A stretch of 17,375 nt of DNA from an uncultured Actinomycetes bacterium (GCA_903953195.1 CAJBIS010000227.1:1-17375); one strand, 5' to 3'; positions 7,002 to 15,443 are shown, numbered from the stretch's first letter. Notes: generated from the letters alone by a model not told the origin. Numbers and translations are program-made.

Positions 7002-7522
7002 CCAGAGCTGACGCCGGCCTCCGGATCGGTGTCGCCGAGCTGCGCCGACGCCCGGGCAATCGGATGCACGTCGAGCGCGAGGTGCCGATGGGTGATGTCG
7101 GGGTCTCCACCGCGGCCACGCCCCCCGGCGCCGAGGCGACGATCGACGCCGTCCTCGAGTCGCAGAGCACCGGGGTCACGGTCGTCGGCACCGTGACGGT
7201 GCCGTGGGTGGGGCCGTGTCGGCGTTGCCTGGAGCCGACCGGCGGCGATCTGGTGGCCGAGTTCAGCGAGGTCTTCTCGGACCGACCCGACGGCGCCGAC
7301 CTGCTCGCCTTCGATGGCGACGCCGTGGACCTGACCCAGAGTGTCCGCGATGCCGTGGTGCTGGGGCTCCCGCTCGCACCGCTGTGCCGTGAGGACTGCC
7401 CGGGTCCGGAACCCGAGGCCTTCCCGGTGGCCCGGGAGGGCGACGGGTCCGAGCCGCCCGTCGATCCCCGATGGGCCGCCCTCGACGAGCTCCGCTTCGA
7501 CCCGGGGACGTCGGACGGCTAA
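6998..7522 (+). CDS. yceD: YceD/DUF177 family protein
   Basis: This is a member of the DUF177 (YceD) family, almost always encoded directly before rpmF, as here, and linked in bacteria and plastids to 23S rRNA accumulation or processing. The 174-residue protein contains two cysteine pairs, C74/C77 in CRRC and C130/C134 in CREDC, probably a metal site. The family-typical end DPRWAALDELRF lies at 156-167, followed by a short tail. The GTG start overlaps the upstream stop by four bases (GTGA), so translation is probably coupled. The stop codon TAA at 7520 also forms part of a possible -10 element for rpmF. The molecular activity of the family is not settled. Confidence 0.9.
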   Translation: MTRADAGLRIGVAELRRRPGNRMHVEREVPMGDVGVSTAATPPGAEATIDAVLESQSTGVTVVGTVTVPWVGPCRRCLEPTGGDLVAEFSEVFSDRPDGADLLAFDGDAVDLTQSVRDAVVLGLPLAPLCREDCPGPEPEAFPVAREGDGSEPPVDPRWAALDELRFDPGTSDG

Positions 7523-7554
7523 CCTGTCGATCCGGTCGGAGGACTGTCTCCGAC
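7520..7554 (+). promoter_or_regulatory. Possible rpmF promoter and leader hairpin
   Basis: TAACCT at 7520-7525 fits TAnnnT, but the -35 region is poor (TTCGAC at 7496-7501, 18-base spacer). Shortly downstream, GTCGGAG at 7535-7541 pairs perfectly with CTCCGAC at 7548-7554 around the 6-base loop GACTGT. The 97-base gap before rpmF is otherwise featureless. A leader hairpin could regulate ribosomal-protein synthesis or protect the mRNA end; this is inferred from structure alone. Confidence 0.35.
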
Positions 7555-7619
7555 GACCCACCGAGTACCGCCCCTCGTCCGAGCACGGCTCGAGCGAGTG
7601 AACACGCAGAGAGCACACG

Positions 7620-7799
7620 ATGGCCGTTCCGAAGAAGAAGACGTCGAAGTCCAAGAGCCGCAGCCGTCGGGCCGCGAACTGGACCCTCAGCGCCCCGGCC
7701 CGCAGCGTGTGCCCCCGGTGCAGCGCGACCAAGCTGCCCCACGTGGTCTGCGGCAACTGTGGCTGGTACCACGGGCGGCAGGCCATCGAGGTCGACTGA
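7620..7799 (+). CDS. rpmF: 50S ribosomal protein bL32
   Basis: This small gene encodes the 59-residue large-subunit protein bL32. The start MAVPKKKTSKSKSRSRRA is diagnostic and very basic. The C-terminal half is a zinc ribbon with C31/C34 (CPRC) and C44/C47 (CGNC), the zinc-binding C+ form, matching the C+ bL28 in the same window. The ATG is preceded only by a weak purine stretch (GAGAG), so expression may depend on the leader or on coupling with yceD. The gene lies immediately after yceD, the almost universal arrangement, and is followed by strong GC hairpins. Confidence 0.97.
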   Translation: MAVPKKKTSKSKSRSRRAANWTLSAPARSVCPRCSATKLPHVVCGNCGWYHGRQAIEVD

Positions 7800-7804
7800 G
7801 ACCC

Positions 7805-7867
7805 GTGATCTGAGCGGCGCCGGCCAGCGAGCCGGGGCCCCGCCACGGTGCGTGGCGTGAGGATCAC
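7805..7867 (+). terminator. Structured region after rpmF, probable terminator
   Basis: Six bases after the rpmF stop, GTGATC (7805-7810) pairs with GATCAC (7862-7867). It encloses two perfect hairpins: CCGGC/GCCGG (7820-7824 with 7831-7835, 6-base loop) and CGCCACG/CGTGGCG (7841-7847 with 7851-7857, 3-base loop). The palindrome GGGGCCCC lies between them at 7834-7841. A GC-rich terminator without a T-run is the simplest reading. The enclosing helix also makes a small multibranch RNA possible. Confidence 0.45.
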
Positions 7868-8067
7868 CGGAAACCGCGCAGGGTGCCGACCGACGTCGGG
7901 ATCCACCCGGCCGACCTCATCCGCTCGCTAGAGTGCGCCATCCGTTCGCGTCCGGTGGGCCCGGCCGAACCGCCGGGGCCGGCGTCCCGGTCGGCGATCC
8001 GGACCCAACCGGCCGGTCTGCCGCCGCCCGGCAGCAGTGCCGCCGTCCACGAAGTGCAGGAGTCGTC
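7868..8067 (+). promoter_or_regulatory. acpP upstream region with -10 element and long GC leader
   Basis: No gene is supported here. TAGAGT at 7929-7934 fits TAnnnT and would give a leader of roughly 125 bases before the acpP GTG. No convincing -35 is seen. The leader is rich in short perfect stems, for example CCGAC/GTCGG at 7886-7899, upstream of the -10, and CGCCGG/CCGGCG at 7971-7984. It ends with a strong ribosome binding site AGGAG at 8058-8062, five bases before the start codon. Confidence 0.35.
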
Positions 8068-8355
8068 GTGCCAGCCGAAACGCACGTGCAACAGGGCCCG
8101 ATCCCGCGTGAGGAGATCCTCCAGTTGGTCCGTGACCGTCTCGGGGACATCCTCGAGATCGAGCCGGACTCGATCAACGAGACCGATTCGTTCGCCGAGG
8201 ACCTCCGCGCGGACTCCCTGGCACTGATCGAACTCGTCGAGAGCCTCGAGGAGGAACTCAGCGAGCGGAGCGTCGGGTTCCGGATCGAGGACGAGGATCT
8301 CGAGGATCTGACCACCGTTCGGGACGCCGTTGACTACGTGCACGCCCGACTCTGA
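8068..8355 (+). CDS. acpP: Acyl carrier protein
   Basis: Acyl carrier protein carries growing fatty-acyl chains on a 4'-phosphopantetheine arm. The 95-residue acidic protein has the attachment serine S50 in the motif ADSLALIELVE (48-58), with helix I at about 14-30 and helix III at about 71-93. It is longer than E. coli AcpP because of an N-terminal tail of about 12 residues. GTG at 8068 is chosen because AGGAG lies five bases before it; the frame is open further upstream but has no family similarity. It sits directly before rnc, as acpP does in Bacillus-type gene order, and overlaps rnc by 26 bases. A role in the normal type II fatty acid synthase is likely, but a specialised carrier cannot be excluded. 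Confidence 0.9.
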   Translation: MPAETHVQQGPIPREEILQLVRDRLGDILEIEPDSINETDSFAEDLRADSLALIELVESLEEELSERSVGFRIEDEDLEDLTTVRDAVDYVHARL

Positions 8356-9130
8356 GGTCCGAGGCGGTCGGACGATCGAATCGGACGCTCGCCCGGAGTT
8401 CTGTGCCCGACTCGGGCACACCTTCGTCGACGACGCGCTGTTCGACCTCTCGGTCCGTCACCGGTCGTGGTGCGCGGAGCACGGCGGAGTCGAGTCCAAC
8501 GAGCGGCTCGAGTTCCTCGGTGACGCCGTCCTCGGGGTGGTCGTCACGGACTTCCTGTTCCGGCAGGCTCCCGGGATGAGCGAGGGCGTGCTCGCCCGGC
8601 GCCGTTCCGAGCTCGTGAACGCCACGACCCTGGCCCGGGTGGCCCGTCGCATCGGCCTCGGCGAGGTGCTCGCGCTCGGCCGCGGCGAGGACATCACAGG
8701 TGGCCGCGACAAGACCTCGATCCTCGCGGACGCGATGGAGGCGGTGTTCGGGGCCGTGTACCTCGACGGTGGCGCCGGCGCGGCGACCCACGTCATCCTC
8801 GACCTGCTGGCCGACGACATCGACGGCGTGCTCCGCGGGGAGCGTGATTCCGACCACAAGTCGAGGCTGCAGGAGCTCGCCGCGCAACGCTCGGCGGACT
8901 TGCCCCGCTACGAACTGTCCGAGACGGGCCCGGAGCACGACAAACGATTCACCGCGACGGTGACGGTCGCCGGTGTCGGCGGGTCCGGGACCGGCCGAAC
9001 CAAGAAGGAAGCGGAACAGGCGGCGGCCCGCGAGGCCGCCGAGCACCTGCTCCGGGATGGCGACCCGGTGTCCGCACCGCGACGCGCCACCGACCCGATC
9101 GACCACGCCCCAGGAGGCGACGATGGCTGA
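8330..9130 (+). CDS. rnc: Ribonuclease III
   Basis: RNase III cleaves double-stranded RNA and processes the rRNA precursor. The 266-residue protein has the signature NERLEFLGDAVLG at 57-69, and all catalytic acidic residues are present: E58, E61, D65, D134 and E137 in LADAMEAVFGA. A C-terminal double-stranded-RNA-binding domain spans about 175-242 and ends in KKEAEQAAAREAAEHLL. A tail of about 24 residues follows. The TTG at 8330 is the only usual start codon ahead of the conserved domain, so rnc appears to begin inside acpP with a 26-base overlap; the ribosome binding site is weak (GGGAC), which suggests coupling to acpP. The end overlaps the next gene by eight bases. Confidence 0.95.
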   Translation: MTTCTPDSEVRGGRTIESDARPEFCARLGHTFVDDALFDLSVRHRSWCAEHGGVESNERLEFLGDAVLGVVVTDFLFRQAPGMSEGVLARRRSELVNATTLARVARRIGLGEVLALGRGEDITGGRDKTSILADAMEAVFGAVYLDGGAGAATHVILDLLADDIDGVLRGERDSDHKSRLQELAAQRSADLPRYELSETGPEHDKRFTATVTVAGVGGSGTGRTKKEAEQAAAREAAEHLLRDGDPVSAPRRATDPIDHAPGGDDG

Positions 9131-9956
9131 ACTCCCCGAACTCGAGATTCTCAGGCGAGAGCTCGAACGCGATCTGGCGGGCCGGAAGATCAAGGGGGTG
9201 GAGGTCCCCGGCGCCGGTCTGGTCAAGCACCCGACCAAGAAGGCCTTGGCCACGGCGCTCGCCGGCGCAAAGGTCACCGGGGTGACCCGCCGCGGCACGT
9301 TGCTGCTCGTCGCGATGGAGGGGACGGACGTGCTGGTGCTCCAGCTCGGCGACCTCACCCGGCTCCGGCGGCAGCAGGCGAAGGAGGCCACCGAGAAGGG
9401 CACCGCGATGGTGGTCACCTTCACGCAGGGCGGCCAGCTCCGGTTGATCGACCCGAAACGTCAGGGGACCGTCGAACTCGTTCCGGTCGACGAGGTCGAG
9501 CAGTACCACCCTGAGCTGGCGAACCTCGGACTCGATCCCGCCGACGAGCCGATCTCGTGGACGACCTTCGGTGAGGCGCTGCTCCGCCGCAACGAGCGAC
9601 TGAAGTCGGTGCTGATGGATCCCACCTTCCTGGTCGGGATCGGACCCATGTACTCCGACGAGATCCTGTTCCACTCGGGGCTCCGCTACGACCGGATTCC
9701 CTCGGCGCTCACCACCCAGGAGATCCGCCGTCTCTACCGGGCCGTGGTGGAAACCGTGCACGAGGCGATCAAGTACGGTGGCACCACGCTCGGGCCTGAC
9801 GGGTGGGTCAGCCTCGATGGGTCGCCGGGCGAGTACAACCAACACCTGACCGTGTACAAGCGGGACGGCGAGATGAGTCCTCGAGCTCGGGGTCCCATCG
9901 TCAAGGTCCGGTTCGGCAGCGGCTACACGTACTTCTGCGAGCAGACACAGGTGTGA
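9123..9956 (+). CDS. MutM/Fpg-family DNA glycosylase homologue lacking catalytic residues
   Basis: The 277-residue protein aligns over its full length with formamidopyrimidine-DNA glycosylase (MutM/Fpg), which removes 8-oxoguanine and nicks the abasic site. The start MAELPELE parallels MPELPEVE, but the nucleophile Pro2 (mature Pro1) is Ala; the catalytic Glu3 is kept. The beta-hairpin lysine (Lys57 of E. coli numbering, RRGKYLL) is Thr59 (RRGTLL). The intercalating-loop GMSG is GDLT at 76-79. DPRRFG is DPKRQG at 110-115. GIGNIY is GIGPMY at 172-177. Three of four zinc-finger cysteines are Ser252, Ala255 and Thr275, leaving only Cys272. The frame is intact, with AGGAGG five bases before the ATG, so it is expressed rather than decaying. 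It overlaps rnc by eight bases and precedes smc, the usual mutM position. It may be a DNA-binding pseudoenzyme or a changed lyase. Confidence 0.85.
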   Translation: MAELPELEILRRELERDLAGRKIKGVEVPGAGLVKHPTKKALATALAGAKVTGVTRRGTLLLVAMEGTDVLVLQLGDLTRLRRQQAKEATEKGTAMVVTFTQGGQLRLIDPKRQGTVELVPVDEVEQYHPELANLGLDPADEPISWTTFGEALLRRNERLKSVLMDPTFLVGIGPMYSDEILFHSGLRYDRIPSALTTQEIRRLYRAVVETVHEAIKYGGTTLGPDGWVSLDGSPGEYNQHLTVYKRDGEMSPRARGPIVKVRFGSGYTYFCEQTQV

Positions 9957-9992
9957 TCACCCGGAGCTGACACCCCGAACCGCAGGAGCACG

Positions 9993-12900
9993 GTGTTCCT
10001 CAAGACGCTGCAGATCAAGGGCTTCAAGTCGTTCGCCGATCCGGCGACCCTGACGCTCGAACCCGGTGTCACGGTGGTCGTCGGCCCGAACGGATCCGGC
10101 AAGTCCAACGTCGTCGACGCGCTCGGCTGGGTCCTTGGGGCGCAGGCCCCCTCGGCGGTCCGCTCGCAGAAGATGGACGACGTCATCTTCGCCGGCTCGG
10201 CGAAGCGCCCGGCGCTCGGTCGGGCTGAGGTGGCGATCACCATCGACAACTCCTCGGGCATGCTGCCGATCGACTTCACCGAGGTGACGATCTCGCGGCT
10301 GTTGTTCCGGTCCGGCGACTCGGAGTACGCCATCAACGGGGTGCCGTGCCGGCTGCTCGACATCACGGATCTCCTGAGCGACTCCGGTGTCGGACGTCAG
10401 CAGCACGTGATCATCTCGCAGGGCAACATCGACGGTGTCCTGAACTCGCGGCCGGAGGAGCGTCGCCTCATCATCGAGGAGGCGGCGGGTGTGCTCAAGT
10501 ACCGCCGTCGCAAGGAGCGGGCGGAACGCCGACTCGAGGGCACCGAGGCGAACCTGACCCGCATCCAGGACCTGCTGCGCGAGGTCCGTCGTCAACTGCG
10601 GCCACTCGAGCGGCAGGCCGACGCCGCCCGTCGCCACGGCGACCTGGTCCGGGAGCTGTCGGCGCTCCGACTGTTCGTGGCGGGCCGCGAGATCACGCGG
10701 CTGCGCACGGCGCTCGAGGACTCGTCGCGGTCCCAGGCGACGATGCGCGAGGACGGCACCAGGCTCCGGGCGGCGCTCGCCGACCTCGACGCCCGGGTGC
10801 TCGCGGCCGAGGCCCAGCTGGGTGCCATGGGCGGTCGTGATCTGGGTGACTCACTGGTCCGCTACGAGCGACTGCTCGAGCGCGGTCGTGGTCAGTCGGC
10901 ACTGCTGGTCGAGCGGGTCCGCAGTGCCGAGCGCGACCTGGCCGCGTCGGTCGACGCCGCGGTCGTGGCGTCGCTCGAGGCGGAGCGCGCATCGCTCGTC
11001 GGCGAGTCGAACCAGATCGATCTCGATCGACAGGCGCTCGAGCGCGAGTCGAACGAACTGCTGCGCGACGAGGCCGAACTCGCCGAGTCACGGGCCGCCT
11101 TCGAGGGCGAGTGGGGCGACGGCATTCCGGCGCCGTCCGGCGAGGCTGCGGCGGTCCGAGGTGAGCTCGCGGCGCTGGAGACCGCAGTGGAGCGGACGGC
11201 GGCGGACCGGGTCCGCCTCGAGTCCCGACAGCAGAATCTCTCGGAGCGACTCGTTCGGCTGGTCGCCGAGCGCGAGTCGATCGAGGCGGAGCAGGCCGCG
11301 CTGGACGAGTCGATTCCCGAGGCCCGACGTGGTGCCGAGCAGGCCGCGGCGACGCTGAGTGCCGCCACCGGGTCGCTCTCGACGGCTGAGACCACGGCGA
11401 CCGAGGCCGAGGCCGGTCACTCGGCATGGTCCGCTCGGGTCGAGGCCCTCACGCTGGCTCTCGACGAGGCGCGTGACCGCGCCGGGGCGACGCGGCTCGC
11501 CGGACTCGATGGTGTGCTCGGCACGCTCGTCGAACTCGTCGAGGTGGACGACGGCTGGAACGAGGCGTTCGAGGCGGCGGCGGCCGAAGCGCTCGGTGCA
11601 GTGGTCGTCGCAGACGTCGACTCGGCCCGGCGCAGTCTGCGGGCGCTGGTCGAGGGGGATCACACGGGTGCGGTGCTCGCACTCGGCGCCGGGCGGTCGT
11701 CGACGCCCTCGCCGGCGCCCGCAGGTGGAGTGTCCATCCGCGACCACGTCCGGCCGTCCAGCCGCGCCGGCGCCTCGGCGTCGGGTGTCTCGGCGTTGCT
11801 CGATGCGCTGCTGTCCCGGGCGGTCGTCGTCGACGGCACCTGGGAACGTGCGCTCGAGGTGTCCGCAGCGGACCCGACGGCGATCGTCGTGACCCGTCAG
11901 GGTGACCGGTTCGGCGTCGCCGGGTGGCGCCTGCGCGCCGCCGGCTCGGGCGCGACGGGCGCGGCGCTCGACGAGGCCACCGCTCGTGCGGCTCGGACGC
12001 TCGCCGAACGCGACGTCGCCCGCCGAGAGGTCGAGGCTGCGCGGAACGCGCTCGAGGTGGCGCGACGAGCGGATCAGGAGGCGGCTCGCCACGCAGAGAC
12101 GCAGGTGCAGCGGCGCCGGACCCTCGACGACACGCTGCAACGCACGACGGCGGACCACGAGGAGGCCGTCGCCGAACACGAGGTCCTCGCCGCCCACCTG
12201 GACGAGCTCATCGGCCGGTCCGGACGTGAGACCGACCGAGTGGGCGAGCTGACGGCGTTGCTGCCCGAACTCGAAGCGGCTGAGGCCCAACTCGGGGAGC
12301 AGGCGACCCGCATGGCGGCGGCTCGCGACGAACTCGACGGTCGCGCCGCGGCGGCGTCGGCACGGCGGACCGACCTCGAGGTCCGTGTCGCCGGTGTCGA
12401 CGAGCGCCGGCGCTACGTCGACGCCCGCACGGCGCAGGTGGACGAACGGCTGTCGCGGCTCGAGGGTGAGAGCGCAGCGGCCGCAGATCGACGGGTCGAG
12501 CTCGAGGCCCGCGTCATCGCCCTGCACCGACTGTCGGCATTCGTCGGGCAACGGCTCGTCGTGATCGAGGAGCAGCTCGGCGGCCTGCGTGAGGAGCGAC
12601 GCAAGCAGTCCGAGGCGGCCCGCGAGGCCACCGATCTGCTCGACCAACTTCGCACGGAGCGATCCGCGTCGGAGTCCGAGCTCGAGTCGATCCGTGAGCG
12701 ACTCCAGAAGTCCGAGGTGGCCGAGACCGAGCTGCGTCTGCGACTCGAGACCGCGACCGAGTCGTTGCGTGCCGAGCACGACTGCGGACCGGACGACGCC
12801 GTCGTCGCCGAGTGTCCGCCGCTGCCCGAGGGGGTCACGGCGCCGGCCAAGGTGCGCGAGCTCGAGCGGGAGCTTCGGGTCATGGGTCCGATCAACCCGC

Positions 12901-13487
12901 TCGCGCTCCAGGAGTTCAATGAGCTGACCGAACGCCACCAGTTCCTGCAGGGCCAGCTCGACGACGTCCGCCAGACTCGGCGGGAACTCGCCAAGGTCAT
13001 CCGAGCGGTCGACGAGGAGATCGTGTCGGTGTTCGCCGCGGCATACGCCGACGTGAGCGAGAACTTCGTCCAGCTGTTCGAGACGCTGTTCCCGGGGGGT
13101 CAGGGGCAGTTGCGTCTGACCGATCCGGGCAACCTGCTCGAGACCGGGATCGAGATCGAGGCGCGACCGTCGGGCAAGAACGTCCGGAAGCTCTCGTTGC
13201 TCTCGGGCGGTGAGCGGTCGCTCACGGCGCTGGCGTACCTGTTCGCCGTGTTCCGTTCTCGACCCTCGCCGTTCTACGTGATGGACGAGGTCGAGGCCGC
13301 GCTCGACGACGTGAACCTGCACCGGTTCCTCGACCTGATCGCCGAGTTCCGTGACTCGGCTCAGCTCCTGATCGTGAGCCACCAGAAGCGCACGATGGAG
13401 GCGGCCGACGTGCTCTACGGCGTGACGATGGAGCCGGGCGGCTCCACGAAGGTCGTCTCGGAACGGGCCGCTGCGGTCCTGGAGTGA
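9993..13487 (+). CDS. smc: Chromosome segregation protein SMC
   Basis: SMC is the ATPase of the condensin-like complex with ScpA and ScpB, which compacts and aligns the replicated chromosome. The 1164-residue protein has the N-terminal head with Walker A GPNGSGKS at 31-38, a first coiled coil (about 165-490), a hinge at roughly 500-650, a second coiled coil (about 660-1000), and the C-terminal head with the signature LSGGE at 1070-1074 and Walker B FYVMDE at 1094-1099. All ATPase motifs are intact. The hinge contains a Ser/Pro/Ala-rich linker at about 567-598. The GTG start is supported by AGGAG four bases upstream and gives the canonical N-terminus MFLKTLQIKGFKSF. Unlike the common order, ftsY does not follow directly. 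Confidence 0.97.
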   Translation: MFLKTLQIKGFKSFADPATLTLEPGVTVVVGPNGSGKSNVVDALGWVLGAQAPSAVRSQKMDDVIFAGSAKRPALGRAEVAITIDNSSGMLPIDFTEVTISRLLFRSGDSEYAINGVPCRLLDITDLLSDSGVGRQQHVIISQGNIDGVLNSRPEERRLIIEEAAGVLKYRRRKERAERRLEGTEANLTRIQDLLREVRRQLRPLERQADAARRHGDLVRELSALRLFVAGREITRLRTALEDSSRSQATMREDGTRLRAALADLDARVLAAEAQLGAMGGRDLGDSLVRYERLLERGRGQSALLVERVRSAERDLAASVDAAVVASLEAERASLVGESNQIDLDRQALERESNELLRDEAELAESRAAFEGEWGDGIPAPSGEAAAVRGELAALETAVERTAADRVRLESRQQNLSERLVRLVAERESIEAEQAALDESIPEARRGAEQAAATLSAATGSLSTAETTATEAEAGHSAWSARVEALTLALDEARDRAGATRLAGLDGVLGTLVELVEVDDGWNEAFEAAAAEALGAVVVADVDSARRSLRALVEGDHTGAVLALGAGRSSTPSPAPAGGVSIRDHVRPSSRAGASASGVSALLDALLSRAVVVDGTWERALEVSAADPTAIVVTRQGDRFGVAGWRLRAAGSGATGAALDEATARAARTLAERDVARREVEAARNALEVARRADQEAARHAETQVQRRRTLDDTLQRTTADHEEAVAEHEVLAAHLDELIGRSGRETDRVGELTALLPELEAAEAQLGEQATRMAAARDELDGRAAAASARRTDLEVRVAGVDERRRYVDARTAQVDERLSRLEGESAAAADRRVELEARVIALHRLSAFVGQRLVVIEEQLGGLREERRKQSEAAREATDLLDQLRTERSASESELESIRERLQKSEVAETELRLRLETATESLRAEHDCGPDDAVVAECPPLPEGVTAPAKVRELERELRVMGPINPLALQEFNELTERHQFLQGQLDDVRQTRRELAKVIRAVDEEIVSVFAAAYADVSENFVQLFETLFPGGQGQLRLTDPGNLLETGIEIEARPSGKNVRKLSLLSGGERSLTALAYLFAVFRSRPSPFYVMDEVEAALDDVNLHRFLDLIAEFRDSAQLLIVSHQKRTMEAADVLYGVTMEPGGSTKVVSERAAAVLE

Positions 13488-13517
13488 TCGGCGGCGTCGC
13501 CCGACCGGCCGGCGGCC

Positions 13518-14492
13518 TCAGGGCAGGCGGCTGAACCAGCGGAGCGAGAACGCCGAGGCGATCAGCAGGAACACGAGGCCGAGCCCGACGAACCTGTAGG
13601 AGACGTCGGTCCGCTCCTCGTCGTAGCCGACCGTCGAGCCCAGTTCCGAGTACACCGACTTCAGGTCGTTGGCGGACTCGGCGGTGTAGGCCGTGCCACC
13701 GGTGCCCTCGGCGAGTGAGCGGAGTTCGTCGACGTTGACCGGCACCTTCGTCCGCTGGCCGACACCGTTTCCGTCCTGATCGACGACGATCTCACCGTCC
13801 GGTGTGCCATAGGCGATCGTCGTCACCGCGACACCGGCTTCCTCGGCCAGCGGCACCGCGTCCTGTGTGGGGAGCCCGACCGTCGTCTCACCGTCGGAGA
13901 TCAGCACCACCGCGGCATCCGGTCGGCCCTCGCCGTCGACCCCGATCGCCTGGTTGTCGATCACCTGGAGCGAGAGCCGCACGGCGTCACCGATCGCAGT
14001 GGACTTCTCGAGTTGCAGCCCGTCGATCGCGACCTTGACCTGCTCGCGGTCCTGCGTGGGCGGCACGAGCAGCTGGGCGGTGCCGGCGAAACCGACCAGG
14101 CCCACGTTGAGGGAGTCGGGGAGCTGGTCCACGAACTCCTTGGCCGCGGTCTGGGCCGCCTGCAGGCGGTTCGGTGCAACGTCGGTCGCCGCCATCGACA
14201 ACGAGGTGTCGATCGCCAACATGATCGTGGTGCGTTCCTGCGGGACGCGCTCGGTCGCCATCGGTTGGGCGAACGCGACGACGAGCGTGGCGAGCGCGAC
14301 GACGAACACCCCGGCGATCAGGTGGCGGCGCCAGCCGGGACGCTTCGGCGCGACCTTGTCGAGCAGATCGAGGTTGGTGAAGCGCACCGCGTAGCGGGGG
14401 CGGGCGAACTGCAGGGCGATGTACAGGCCTGCCAGCGCGACCACCACCAGGAGCAGCCACAGTCGGTTGGGTTCCGCGAACCACTCGGTCAT
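13518..14492 (-). CDS. VWA-domain membrane protein of a MoxR operon (BatA-like)
   Basis: This 324-residue protein has two N-terminal membrane segments (about 10-29 and 57-75), a von Willebrand factor A domain (about 88-280), and a C-terminal membrane segment (about 300-317). The metal-ion-dependent adhesion site is complete: DTSLS at 95-99, T165 and D200. This architecture matches BatA and mycobacterial Rv1481, which are encoded with moxR and a DUF58 gene exactly as here. The proposed role of such systems is chaperone-like assembly or protection of envelope proteins; the substrate here is unknown. The ATG is preceded by AGGAG six bases upstream, lying on the stop codon of the DUF58 gene, so the genes are tightly coupled. 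It converges with smc across a 30-base gap. Confidence 0.9.
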   Translation of the reverse strand: MTEWFAEPNRLWLLLVVVALAGLYIALQFARPRYAVRFTNLDLLDKVAPKRPGWRRHLIAGVFVVALATLVVAFAQPMATERVPQERTTIMLAIDTSLSMAATDVAPNRLQAAQTAAKEFVDQLPDSLNVGLVGFAGTAQLLVPPTQDREQVKVAIDGLQLEKSTAIGDAVRLSLQVIDNQAIGVDGEGRPDAAVVLISDGETTVGLPTQDAVPLAEEAGVAVTTIAYGTPDGEIVVDQDGNGVGQRTKVPVNVDELRSLAEGTGGTAYTAESANDLKSVYSELGSTVGYDEERTDVSYRFVGLGLVFLLIASAFSLRWFSRLP

Positions 14493-14502
14493 GGGGTGCT
14501 CC

Positions 14503-15443
14503 TCACCTGGTCCTCGGGCCCGCGACGGCCTCGGCCCGTCGGCGGCGGTCGCCGACGTGGCGGGCCAGCTCCATGAGCCAGTCCCCGTCGGTGCGCATCG
14601 TCATGTGGTCGGCGCCGGCGCCACGGATGGCCGCCGCGATCGTCGCCCGCTGCGCCGATGCCGCGGCGGCATATCGATCGCGGAGCCGTGCGTCGTCGGT
14701 GTTGACCTCGAGCGTCGCACCCGTCGCCGGGTCCTCGAACTGCATGATGCCGACAGCGGGGAGCTCGAGTTCGCGCGGGTCGACGACCTCGACGCACAGC
14801 ACCGAGTGGCGCAGGGCGACGGTGCCGAGCGCAGTGCTCCATGCGGCGGCGTCGCCGAGGAAGTCGGAGATGACGACGACGAGTCCTCGCCTCGGCGCCA
14901 TGGCTCCCAACCGACGGAGCGCTCCACCGAGATCCGCTCGGCCCGACAGCGCGTCGCGGGGCGTAGCGATGACCCGGTGGAGGAAGCCCAGCAGGTGCTT
15001 GCGACCCTGACGGGGTGGCACCGTCACCGAGTCCGGGCCCTGCAGGATGACCCCGCCGACCCGGTTGCCGCCGCGAGCGGTCATCAACCCCACGCCGGCT
15101 GCCGCAGCGAGCGTGAGATCGCGCTTCTCGCACTGCGCCGTCCCGAAGTCGAGGCTCGATGAACGGTCGACGAGCAACCACGTCTCGAGCTCGCGATCGG
15201 CGATCGTCTCGCGGATGTGCGGCGTCTGCATCCGGGCGGTCACGTTCCAGTCGATCCGCCGGACGTCGTCGCCGGGTTCGTACATCCGCGTCTCGCCGAG
15301 TTCGCTGCCGCGCCCCGGCACGATGCCCTCGAAGTCGCCGTGCAGCATGCCGTCGAGGCGACGCGACACGTCCAGCGTCAGTCGGCGCAGGATCTCCTCG
15401 GCGGGCCGGTCACCGACGAGTCCCAGGGTGGATGAGAGTCCGC

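Noticed and set aside
8973..9122. Upstream extension of the MutM-family gene by 50 codons
   Set aside because: It lies inside the RNase III RNA-binding domain in another frame, and the strong AGGAGG plus the MAELPELE start at 9123 fit the family N-terminus.
9123..9956. The altered MutM-like gene as a pseudogene
   Set aside because: There is no frameshift or internal stop, the ribosome binding site is strong and non-catalytic fold residues are kept, so it is described as an intact gene with lost motifs.
11088..13382. A 764-codon open frame on the minus strand inside smc
   Set aside because: It lies antisense to the fully convincing smc gene. High GC with a third-position bias leaves few stop codons in the opposite frame, the product has arginine-rich low-complexity composition, and no domain is recognisable.
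13488..13517. Terminator between convergent smc and VWA genes
   Set aside because: The 30-base gap contains GC palindromes such as CCGGCCGG but no clean stem of six or more pairs with a loop, so no terminator is called.
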